Shown one piece after another: positions 52,331 through 60,771 of a stretch of DNA of 64,000 nt. The position numbers and the translations under genes are program-made. How positions within the stretch are numbered: position 1 is the stretch's first letter; each line of letters starts with the position of its first letter. The notes beneath the pieces were generated by a model, which ran no database searches, was not told where the DNA came from, and saw only the letters and a list, made by a program, of their open reading frames with translations. Origin of the DNA: Scheffersomyces stipitis CBS 6054 (lineage: Eukaryota > Ascomycota > Pichiomycetes > Serinales > Debaryomycetaceae); assembly GCF_000209165.1 (NCBI RefSeq), contig NC_009068.1, positions 186,001-250,000 of the forward strand, given 5' to 3'.

Positions 52331-54256
52331 ATGTTGTCCTCGTTCAGAAGCAATTTCAAGACCTCTGCTATACAGAGAAGATTCTTGTCGTCGACAGCTG
52401 TCCGTCACCAAGTCATTGGCTCCAACGTCAAGGGTGCTGATTTCAATGCTGCCAAATACATGAGCCAAAAATACCACGTGATCGACCACGAATACGACTG
52501 TGTTGTCGTTGGCGCTGGAGGTGCTGGTTTGAGAGCAGCCTTTGGATTGGCTGAAGCTGGCTTCAAGACGGCTTGTATCTCGAAGTTGTTCCCTACCAGA
52601 TCGCACACAGTTGCTGCCCAGGGTGGTATCAATGCCGCTTTGGGAAACATGCACAAGGACGACTGGCACTGGCACATGTACGATACCGTTAAGGGTTCTG
52701 ATTGGTTGGGAGACCAGGATGCCATCCATTACATGACAAAGGAGGCTCCTCAATCGATCTACGAGTTAGAGAACTACGGTGTACCATTCTCCCGTAACGA
52801 AGAAGGCAGAATCTACCAGAGAGCTTTTGGTGGTCAATCGAAGGAGTATGGTAAAGGTGGTCAAGCCTACAGAACTTGTGCTGTAGCTGACAGAACCGGC
52901 CATGCATTGTTACACTCCTTGTACGGTCAATCTTTAAGACACGACACCCACTTCTTCATTGAGTTCTTTGCCATGGACTTGATGATGCAAGACGGTGAAT
53001 GTATTGGTGTCATGGCTTACAACCAGGAAGACGGTACCTTGCACAGATTCAGAGCCCACAAGACCGTTATCGCCACTGGAGGTTACGGGAGAGCCTACTT
53101 CTCGTGTACATCGGCCCACACCTGTACTGGTGACGGTTATGCCATGGTTTCCAGAGCTGGTTTGCCCTTAGAAGATTTGGAATTCGTTCAATTCCATCCT
53201 TCTGGTATCTACGGATCCGGATGTCTTATCACTGAGGGTGCCAGAGGTGAAGGTGGTTTCTTGCTCAATTCTGAGGGTGAGAGATTTATGGAACGTTACG
53301 CTCCATCGGCCAAGGATTTGGCTTCAAGAGATGTCGTTTCCAGAGCTATCACCATGGAAATTAACGAAGGCAGAGGTGTAGGTCCAAAGAAGGATCACAT
53401 GTACTTGCAATTGTCGCACATTCCTGCTGCTGTGTTGAAGGAAAGATTACCTGGTATTTCTGAGACTGCTCATATTTTTGCTGGTGTCGATGTTACCAAG
53501 GAACCTATTCCTATCTTGCCTACTGTCCATTACAATATGGGAGGTATCCCTACCAAGTGGAACGGTGAGGTTCTCAAGAAGAATGAAAAGGGAGAAGACG
53601 AAGTTGTTCCAGGTTTGTTGGCCTGTGGTGAAGCTGCTTGTGCTTCTGTTCATGGTGCCAACAGATTGGGTGCTAACTCTTTATTGGATTTGGTTGTTTT
53701 TGGTAGAGCTGTTTCTCACACCATCAGAGACTCTTTGACCCCAGGCGCTCCACACAAGCCTGCTCCTAAGGATATTGGTTACGAATCAATTGCTAACTTG
53801 GACAAATTGAGAAACGCTACTGGTTCCAAGACTACTGCTCAAATTAGAGATGACATGCAACACACCATGCAAAGAGGTTGTGCTGTTTTCAGAACCCAAG
53901 AGACTTTGGACAAGTGTGTAGAACACATTACTGAAGTCGACAAGTCGTTTGCTGATGTTAAGACTACTGACCGTTCTATGATCTGGAACTCCGATTTGGT
54001 AGAAACCTTGGAATTGCAGAACTTGTTGACTTGTGCTACTCAAACCGCCAAGTCTGCTTCTGCCAGAAAGGAATCCAGAGGTGCCCATGCCAGAGACGAT
54101 TACCCTAGCAGAGACGATGAGAACTGGAGAGTGCACACCTTGTCTTACCAGACCGCTTCTGGAGAAGAAGTTAAGTTGGACTACAGAGATGTCATCAAGA
54201 CCACTATGGATGAAAACGACTGTAAGCCTGTTCCTCCAGCTGTCCGTGTTTATTAA
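52331..54256 (+). CDS. SDH1: Succinate dehydrogenase flavoprotein subunit
   Basis: This catalytic subunit of complex II in the mitochondrial inner membrane oxidises succinate to fumarate with covalent FAD. The 641-residue protein begins with a basic targeting peptide ([21 protein letters not shown]). The FAD site is [16 protein letters not shown], and the flavinylation motif SHTVAAQGG carries the covalently bound His. [13 protein letters not shown] and [13 protein letters not shown] are in the substrate/flavin region, followed by [19 protein letters not shown]. The C-terminal block [16 protein letters not shown] is typical. Length equals yeast Sdh1 (640). Codon use is strongly biased, as for an abundant protein. 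Confidence 0.98.
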   Translation: MLSSFRSNFKTSAIQRRFLSSTAVRHQVIGSNVKGADFNAAKYMSQKYHVIDHEYDCVVVGAGGAGLRAAFGLAEAGFKTACISKLFPTRSHTVAAQGGINAALGNMHKDDWHWHMYDTVKGSDWLGDQDAIHYMTKEAPQSIYELENYGVPFSRNEEGRIYQRAFGGQSKEYGKGGQAYRTCAVADRTGHALLHSLYGQSLRHDTHFFIEFFAMDLMMQDGECIGVMAYNQEDGTLHRFRAHKTVIATGGYGRAYFSCTSAHTCTGDGYAMVSRAGLPLEDLEFVQFHPSGIYGSGCLITEGARGEGGFLLNSEGERFMERYAPSAKDLASRDVVSRAITMEINEGRGVGPKKDHMYLQLSHIPAAVLKERLPGISETAHIFAGVDVTKEPIPILPTVHYNMGGIPTKWNGEVLKKNEKGEDEVVPGLLACGEAACASVHGANRLGANSLLDLVVFGRAVSHTIRDSLTPGAPHKPAPKDIGYESIANLDKLRNATGSKTTAQIRDDMQHTMQRGCAVFRTQETLDKCVEHITEVDKSFADVKTTDRSMIWNSDLVETLELQNLLTCATQTAKSASARKESRGAHARDDYPSRDDENWRVHTLSYQTASGEEVKLDYRDVIKTTMDENDCKPVPPAVRVY

Positions 54257-55360
54257 GCGCAGATATTGTTATAGATAAGGTTGATAGGATAAGATCTAAA
54301 GATGGATAGCAAATGTCTGTAAGATTATTCAAGATGATGATTAGTCTTTTAGCTTATGCTTAACTATCATTTCAAGCTTATCTTAGGTAGCTACATTTAG
54401 TACGCCTATAGGTATCTACTTTAGTGCCTATACATAGTCACTAAGACATTAAGGGCCATTTGACTGAACTTTACCTCACGTGGCTCTTGTATTTATTTTG
54501 AACTCATTCTATTTTCATATGTTGTTGAACGTTCGTATTGCTCTAAAATCTTTGCATATACTCCTGGAGTTGGGTCCAGCCCTCGGTGGTTGGTTTTGGC
54601 TGCTGTTATTTATTTATTTTCATCAATGCACGAACACTAAAGAAAAGACTGATTGTATTAATGTATTTGCTGAAGCCGGAGTTGGGAAATGAGTTGCTCC
54701 GAGTTCAGAAATTTAGTCGATTCCGAGCTTATTTAGTTTGCAAGTCCGAGAGGTCGGAACGGATTATGGAGGTTTCCCGATAGTGCGGCGGTTGCGCTCG
54801 GAGAAATATGGAACTTAGAATTGCTATAGAAGAATTGTGCTAGTAGAGAAAGAAAATCATTTGAGATGAAGGCACAGAGTAGGCAGGCGAGGTAGATACT
54901 CATATGAAGGTAGAAGTAGCAGTAGGTCAGTGAATAGCAGAATTCTCTACTGTAAAGTTCACATTTTGGACAATGAAGTTGACCGGAATAGAAACTATCT
55001 TTCCACCCCCGGAACACACATTTACTCGGTTACGACTCCCGAGAAGAGGGGTTCGATTTAGCTAGCCAACTTTGACACTATAAAAGGAGCAGGAATTCCC
55101 AGACTACTGTGAACCAACTACGATTCACGACAAGTCATCTTCACAAACTATACCTTCTCGCATTGTACGCTTTATAAAGAGTTGATTTTTGTGTGTACTG
55201 CTTAAACTACCCTGTTACCCCACGATTGAAAAACCTGCGCTCTGTCTTCGAAAAATTTCAGATTGCTCCAAGCCAGTTTCAACTTTTCGATTTCCACATT
55301 TCTTTAGTTTGTCACCCACTAAAGTCCACAGAACTGCTAAAAGCTACTATCTTACTTAAA
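54257..55360. promoter_or_regulatory. SDH1-SDR2 intergenic region with repeated TCCGAG motifs
   Basis: Three TCCGAG copies at 54698-54703, 54722-54727 and 54745-54750, and two inverse TCGGA copies at 54754-54758 and 54798-54802, lie within 105 bp. CACGTG is at 54477-54482. CCCCGGAA lies at about 55007-55014 and TATAAAAG at 55079-55086, leaving a leader of about 270 bp before the SDR2 ATG. The CGG-containing cluster suggests a zinc-cluster activator; this is inference. Confidence 0.5.
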
Positions 55361-56209
55361 ATGACCAACAACCCGAGCATCACCTCTCATATCAACGCTG
55401 CCGTGGGTCCTCTCCCTACTAAGGCTCCCAAACTTGCGTCTAACGTGTTGGATTTATTTTCTCTCAAGGGTAAGGTAGCTTCCATTACTGGCTCTTCAGC
55501 CGGGATAGGTCTTGCTGTAGCCGAGGCATACGCTCAGGCTGGTGCTGATGTTGCAATCTGGTACAACTCCCAGCCTGCTAAGGAAAAGGCCGACAAGATA
55601 GCCAAGACGTATGGTGTACGTTGCAGAGCTTATAAGTGTAATGTTTCAGATCAGCAGGATGTTGAAACCACTGTGGCTCAGATCGAGGCTGACTTTGGCA
55701 CCATAGATATCTTTGTTGCCAATGCCGGTGTTCCCTGGACTGAAGGCGAAAGTGTAGAAATTGACAACTTTGACTCCTGGAAAAAGGTCATAGACTTAGA
55801 CTTGTCTGGGGCTTACTACTGTGCACATGCGGCTGGTAAGATCTTTAAGAAAAACGGCAAGGGCTCCATGATTTTCACCGCTTCTATGTCTGGTCACATT
55901 GTGAATATTCCTCAATTCCAGGCTCCTTACAACGCTGCCAAGGCTGCGGTGTTGCACTTGAGCAAATCGTTGGCTATAGAATGGGCTCCTTTTGCCAGAG
56001 TCAATACGATTTCGCCAGGATACATTGTCACCGAGATCTCGGACTTTGTCTCAGACGACATCAAGTCCAAGTGGTGGCAGTTTATTCCTCTTGGTAGAGA
56101 GGGAGTCACACAAGAGTTGGTTGGTGCCTACTTGTACTTTGCTTCTGATGCCTCTACATATACTACGGGATCAGATCTTATCGTCGATGGAGGCTACTGT
56201 GCGCCATAG
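55361..56209 (+). CDS. SOU1: Short-chain dehydrogenase, Sou1-type L-sorbose reductase
   Basis: This 282-residue paralogue of the SDR at 50.4 kb is closer to Candida Sou1, an NADPH-dependent sorbose reductase making sorbitol, as I recall it. The cofactor motif is [19 protein letters not shown], then [27 protein letters not shown], catalytic Ser in [10 protein letters not shown], and Tyr/Lys in [10 protein letters not shown]. It ends IVDGGYCAP. The frame runs 56 codons upstream to a GTG without ATG, so the start at 55361 ([10 protein letters not shown]) is clear. Exact substrate is uncertain and fructose/mannitol activity is possible. Confidence 0.87.
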   Translation: MTNNPSITSHINAAVGPLPTKAPKLASNVLDLFSLKGKVASITGSSAGIGLAVAEAYAQAGADVAIWYNSQPAKEKADKIAKTYGVRCRAYKCNVSDQQDVETTVAQIEADFGTIDIFVANAGVPWTEGESVEIDNFDSWKKVIDLDLSGAYYCAHAAGKIFKKNGKGSMIFTASMSGHIVNIPQFQAPYNAAKAAVLHLSKSLAIEWAPFARVNTISPGYIVTEISDFVSDDIKSKWWQFIPLGREGVTQELVGAYLYFASDASTYTTGSDLIVDGGYCAP

Positions 56210-56945
56210 TCAATTGGTTAATATAGGTCATAGAAACATAAATGCAGCAGTATAAGAATTAATATTAAACTATAATAGTGCAAAGGAGTGTAGAATGCTA
56301 GAAAGTATTAAGCATATTTAGTAGGAATGAGGAAAAGGAGTAGTTTAAAGAGCAAAGACAGACTATCTTAGATTTTTATCCCGTTAACGAGGGTTACGTC
56401 TGCTTTCATGGTTCAAATGGTTTGCGTTTCCAGAGAAATGACTTAAAACGTTCCCAGCTCAAGAGTCTGCTTCTACTCCCTTCCATCAATACAATTATAA
56501 GGACCATCTTGTCTAGGCATTACGTCATTTGGTATTCCTTGTTCGGTACTATTACGTAATATAAGAATCTCCTATACAATCAAGTGGCTGAAACGAGTTG
56601 TAGTTACGTCTTGGGCCAAATTACTGTGATTCACCGGAATAGAAATGAAGCAGTCGAAAGCCCTGTGATTTCTCCCTCTTCATCCTACTCCACCTTTAGA
56701 TTCCATTAAAGAGTAGGCTCAGAATGGATACCCAAGCCCCCGGAAGTTTGTATTCCGCACTTTCGAGGTTGTGGATAGACCTACTGCTGAATCGAGCGAT
56801 TAACTTTGCGGTCCCAATTTCTGTGATTTCCACATAAATACAGTATATTCAATAGTAAGAACTTCAAACTTGCTTGGAAACACCATCCATACATTGCGTA
56901 ACATTTGAGTGCCGGCTCTGTTCAGTTCCCGTATGAAACAGACGA
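56210..56945. other. Intergenic downstream of SDR2
   Basis: Nearly 740 bp without a gene. A Gal4-type CGG-N11-CCG pair occurs at 56741-56757, inside CCCGGAAGTTTGTATTCCG. ACCGGAATAGAAA near 56632 repeats a sequence in the SDR2 promoter (54982-54994). The region looks like a promoter facing the small frame at 56946. Confidence 0.4.
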
Positions 56946-57149
56946 ATGGCTGTGCTGGAATCTTTAGATAACGGCCGTCTATATGGTTATGAGCTCGGCA
57001 CTGGCCCGGTCGATGCCTCGGAAGTAGCCAACCCCGATTTTACGATAAGAGTTTGCGGTCCCGGTGCAACAGGTTTCGGAGACACACTGGTAAGACAGGT
57101 GTACAAGACTGAGTTGCACAATTTAGAGTTATTGGTTGCACCCATTTAA
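56946..57149 (+). CDS. Small unrecognised frame, possibly the start of a decayed gene
   Basis: An ATG frame of 67 codons starts MAVLESLDNGRLYGYEL and has balanced composition (Gly, Val, Asp) unlike random AT-rich translation. No domain is recognised. It lies behind a promoter-like region and ahead of decayed coding sequence on the same strand. It may be the 5' remnant of a gene or chance. Confidence 0.2.
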   Translation: MAVLESLDNGRLYGYELGTGPVDASEVANPDFTIRVCGPGATGFGDTLVRQVYKTELHNLELLVAPI

Positions 57150-57246
57150 AGACATTTCAGCCAATAACAAGGTTCAACAGAATATGATAACCAGACTTCC
57201 TCCTCAAGTCTTGACATAAGTTGCAGATCCAAGCGGTTGTCTCTTT

Positions 57247-58036
57247 TCAGAGATTTTTATTGGTTTCATATCTTCTTCTGCTCTCCATAATCTACGGCCC
57301 TATTACATAGATGAGTATGAAGAAAATGAACATGTAGACAGTCAAATCCCCCACCTGGTTCTAAAAGATGGGGTCACTAAATATAGTGCTGCAAGTAACA
57401 TTTGGAACTTATGGTTGAAGCAAATAGAAGGAAATTCCAAAAACTGGAGCCATATTCAGAGTGAATCAAGATGAGTATTTCTACTTAGGTTTGAACAAAC
57501 TAATGCTCGACTGAAGGAACAAAACTAGGCGATGAAGTGCTATTTCTTATACTGCTGTCTTTGACTATTTTCAAGGCCATCTGAATCCATTTCTTGAAAC
57601 ATTTGGCGGTGATGGAAAGGACATGAACTTGGAGAAAGTAGCTAGGAGAGAGAAAGATGTTCGGGGCAGAATGTACTTGTCCATGTACAAGATCCTTAGA
57701 GAATAGCTAGGTCCGAGCATTAGTGGAACTCAAATGGACATTCAGAGCAAGACTTTCAAGGAGGATTTACCGGAGAATAGGCCAGCTTTTCTCGTATAAC
57801 CACGCTTTTAAGATCATATGGAAAGTATATTGATAGAGCCAAAAACTGTCCCATTCTTTGAATGAGGAAAATTGAAGTACAGAGACCAAGTTAAAGACAA
57901 GACTGAAGACAAGAGCCACAGCAAGGTACTTCCATTTGATAGAATTACTAAAGTGACGGATGAAATGATATCGAAAGAGATGTTGCTTTACCCTACACCG
58001 GTTCAACTTTTCGTATTGAATAAACGAGTACTATAG
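57247..58036 (+). pseudogene. Decayed coding sequence of unknown family
   Basis: Two stretches read like protein but lack starts. 57247-57474 encodes a polar segment including LVLKDGVTKYSAAS and WNLWLKQIEGN before TGA. From 57536 a second frame reads AVFDYFQGHLNPFLETFGG and RGRMYLSMYKILRE, then TAG at 57704. It continues in the same frame through LGPSISGTQMDIQSKTF, two TAA codons, a TGA at 57863, and VLPFDRITKVTDEMI to a final stop at 58034-58036. Persistence of one frame across several stops, plus a frameshift from the first segment, suggests a dead gene. I cannot name the family. Confidence 0.4.
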
Positions 58037-58178
58037 AAATCAACTATCTATTGAATGACATGAAATAAACGTAAACGTATGGAGAAATGAATGGCATACA
58101 CCAGCGTACAAGGAGAAACAGAAGCAGAGGAGCAATGGCAACATCATTCTCTTCGAATCTTAAAAAGTCTCTATTATC

Positions 58179-59015
58179 CTAGAAAATCACATCGTCTTCA
58201 TTTTCCTGGAGAATATCAGATTCGTCTTGAACTCCAATGTCCAACTTCTCGACTTGTTTCTGAATCTGGGACTCTGTTTCAGCCTTATCCTTGGCGGCTT
58301 CAGCCGCAGCTATAGCAGCAGCCTCGTCACCATCTCTACGTTCCTGCTCTTCGAGCTCCGCAGCAGCTTGAGCTTCCTGCTTCTTCTCTTGCACCTTCTT
58401 CAACCGGTAGAATTCCTCTCTGTCCAACTCATCCAACTCCGAGTTAATGTACGATATAGTGTTTTCTGTTCTGGGGATAATTACGTGTTCAATAGCGTTC
58501 ACTCTTCTGTTGGTGACTTTGATGACTTCATCCAAGATGATGAATGCAGTTTGCAATGACGCCAACTCCACCAATGTCTCAACAGCTCTGGTATAAACCA
58601 ACTTGGCCTTTTGAACTTGTTGTCCACCTCTTCCCAATCCAGTCATTTTGAAATCGTTGATTTCTTCATTGATAAAAGAGTCAAAGGTTGGCAAGTAAAC
58701 CCCTGAAACGTTTTCTTGTTTGGCTTTAACTTGGAAACGAGCCTTTTGTACGGACTCCTGGACTTGATAGGCAATGTTGTCTCCGGTGGCATATTGTACT
58801 TCAGCCAATGAGAATGCAGCAGTCTGCATCACACGTCCCATCTTTCTTTTGGCGTCATCAATCCTCTGTGTGATGTCTCTAAACCGTTTGGTCAACGCTT
58901 CTGATTTTCTCTTCAAAAGCGAATGGCCCTGTTGGGCTCCTTTCAACTTCCCCTTCATCAACCCAAGAGTCATCCGGGTAGGAAAGACTTGCTCACGATT
59001 GCCTGCGCCAGACAT
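58179..59015 (-). CDS. VMA8: V-ATPase V1 subunit D
   Basis: This is the central-stalk (rotor) subunit of the vacuolar proton pump. The 278-residue protein starts [21 protein letters not shown]. It shows the family coiled coil ([20 protein letters not shown]), [20 protein letters not shown] and [17 protein letters not shown], with an Ala/Glu-rich C-terminal tail. Length matches the family (about 256) plus this tail. Only about 140 bp separate the ATG from the 5' LTR of the retroelement, so the promoter may be shortened. Confidence 0.97.
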   Translation of the reverse strand: MSGAGNREQVFPTRMTLGLMKGKLKGAQQGHSLLKRKSEALTKRFRDITQRIDDAKRKMGRVMQTAAFSLAEVQYATGDNIAYQVQESVQKARFQVKAKQENVSGVYLPTFDSFINEEINDFKMTGLGRGGQQVQKAKLVYTRAVETLVELASLQTAFIILDEVIKVTNRRVNAIEHVIIPRTENTISYINSELDELDREEFYRLKKVQEKKQEAQAAAELEEQERRDGDEAAAIAAAEAAKDKAETESQIQKQVEKLDIGVQDESDILQENEDDVIF

Positions 59016-59155
59016 TTAGAAATTTCGGATAAATGCAGCAGCAATTGAATTGCAGATGTAGCAGGAAGAACCAAAGTGTAACCCGAAACGCTGGTGTAGT
59101 TTCAACAGCTTTTGGCCAATTCTTTATCTGGGAGAATTGGATAATTGATGAGGAT

Positions 59156-59440
59156 TGATGGAAAATAAGATACAGGATCTCTAATAATGGTTTCCGAGGT
59201 GACCAACCTCGGATTGGATCCGATAAATATCCGAAACAGAAATTCTACATTTCTTTTGTTGAATAACGCAACAAACTACAGAGATGAGATGAGGATGAAG
59301 AATATATAAAGCCCAGAGGATTCCCTCTAGTTTAAACAGATTTTAAATAGTTCTTCAGTGATTAATATAACTCCATATCCATTAATCCATTTCTAAGTCC
59401 AAAAGGAAAACCGGCCTACCCATATACAGGTTTCCCGTCA
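59156..59440 (+). repeat. 5' long terminal repeat (boundaries inferred)
   Basis: The 3' border CCCGTCA is fixed by the PBS that follows directly. The 5' border is placed at TGATGGAAAA (59156), an imperfect inverse of the 3' end TTTCCCGTCA, giving 285 bp, close to the Tca2 LTR. TATATAAA at 59303-59310 is the likely promoter. A perfect hairpin CCGAGGT-GACCA-ACCTCGG lies at 59194-59212. An alternative TG at 59146 is possible; the 3' LTR needed to confirm is outside. Confidence 0.65.
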
Positions 59441-59452
59441 GATTAGAAGTCA
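59441..59452 (+). other. Minus-strand primer-binding site (tRNA-Arg UCU, anticodon region)
   Basis: GATTAGAAGTCA, immediately after the LTR, is the reverse complement of TGACTTCTAATC, the anticodon stem-loop of yeast tRNA-Arg(UCU). Tca2-type elements prime from an internal tRNA-Arg fragment (half-tRNA priming) rather than the 3' end. Confidence 0.8.
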
Positions 59453-59483
59453 AAATTGCAACCATTTTTAAGCCAACCCAAAA

Positions 59484-60689
59484 ATGTCCTCCTCTTTAGC
59501 TGCTGAAGTTTACGACAAGTTCGAAAATGAATTCGTTGATTGTCAATCTCCAACTGAACCCAAGGCCTTGACTGATGAATCATTAGTCCCTGTCCTGAAG
59601 GGTGAGTTTGATAAAAAATTCAACGAAATCGACGAAAGGTTCAATGAGGTAAACAAAAACCTTACGAACTTAATTAACAAGCTTAATCTCGGAGAAGTTC
59701 CAAACAAGGAACCAAAGGGTAAGGAAAAGGCTGATGCTACAAATGCTGGTAATGGATCAGAGTCCCAATCAGATTCGGAGTCATCGCTGGATTCTGACGA
59801 AGACCTGCTGGAAAATATTAACACTCCTATATCCGAGACCCTTGAAAGAGGTAAGGGATATAGTACTTCGAATTCTAAAGAAGAAATTAGAAGGTCGGTA
59901 TGGAGACTAATTGATAAATATGAAGACCAACTTCAAAAGTTGCCAGAATTGGATACAAGCCCTGAGACTATAGCCAAGTATAAGACCACACTCAAACGCG
60001 TCTACACTCGGATTCCGCCATTAAAGGAGATCGTATTGAATGACTTTAACCTCAAATCAACCTCAAAAGATACGGTTTTTCTTGACGGTCATAGTACAGC
60101 CAATAAGGTATACTTCTATAAATTAGTGGCCGAAAATATAGCAAGTATCCTAAGCGAAAACACAGCAACAGCTTTTGAAAACGAAGCTGGAAATGTTACA
60201 TTGAAGAAAATCATCGGATACATCGAAACTCACGATGGTAATGATTGTTCAGCACAGATCATTGAATATATCAAGAAGTTTAAAAAGATCGAAAGACTCA
60301 CCAATACTTCAGATATTGAGAATCATCTTGTACGTATAACTTCCGTTACCGATCGTCAGATTACCCAGTTCTTAAAAACATTAAACTCCCGCGATGCTAT
60401 TGCCTACTTCATATATGTCAACAACAGTAACGAATCAAATGTCAAAGCTTTAGGTAGACAACTAAATGAACAATACCAAGCTTTTAAAAATGATTCATCA
60501 AAGGTTGCAGCTCCACTCAGACATACATTTCTTAAAATGAGATCCGATTCAAATTTTATTGATATGCCTCTGAATTCGTCGGATAAACAACTTCAAAATA
60601 AGAAAAGTCATACACATGGATACAAAAAGAACCAAAATTACACTGAATCACAAAAGAACAGTGGAAATAAGAACTTCGCCAACAATTAA
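59484..60689 (+). CDS. Retrotransposon Gag
   Basis: This 401-codon structural protein would form the virus-like particle. It has an acidic Ser/Asp/Glu-rich segment at about residues 90-108, a helical central part (ERGKGYSTSNSKEEIRR and onwards), and a basic, Asn/Lys/His-rich C-terminus (KKSHTHGYKKNQNY) that could bind RNA. No CCHC zinc knuckle is present, as in Ty1 Gag. The stop is TAA at 60687-60689, with pol continuing in the same frame. The ATG is 44 nt past the LTR end. Confidence 0.9.
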   Translation: MSSSLAAEVYDKFENEFVDCQSPTEPKALTDESLVPVLKGEFDKKFNEIDERFNEVNKNLTNLINKLNLGEVPNKEPKGKEKADATNAGNGSESQSDSESSLDSDEDLLENINTPISETLERGKGYSTSNSKEEIRRSVWRLIDKYEDQLQKLPELDTSPETIAKYKTTLKRVYTRIPPLKEIVLNDFNLKSTSKDTVFLDGHSTANKVYFYKLVAENIASILSENTATAFENEAGNVTLKKIIGYIETHDGNDCSAQIIEYIKKFKKIERLTNTSDIENHLVRITSVTDRQITQFLKTLNSRDAIAYFIYVNNSNESNVKALGRQLNEQYQAFKNDSSKVAAPLRHTFLKMRSDSNFIDMPLNSSDKQLQNKKSHTHGYKKNQNYTESQKNSGNKNFANN

Positions 60690-60771
60690 TGGTTTGGTGG
60701 TCACCCAAATCGTCAAATCTTTTACTTAGGTGACGGACCACTGCTGTCAAATGTACTATTTCTATACGATT
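60687..60771 (+). other. Possible stop-codon readthrough signal (UAA plus pseudoknot)
   Basis: After TAA and a spacer of 5-7 nt, 60695-60702 can pair with 60736-60743 (core GTGGTC/GACCAC). The loop segment AATCGT at 60708-60713 can pair with ACGATT at 60766-60771, which would make an H-type pseudoknot. This arrangement resembles retroviral and Tca2 readthrough signals. It is based on base pairing by eye only. Confidence 0.45.

Noticed and set aside
57767..58006. 79-codon minus-strand frame with hydrophobic stretch
   Set aside because: It lies antisense to the decayed coding relic; hydrophobicity is explained by the complement of a Lys/Glu-rich reading.
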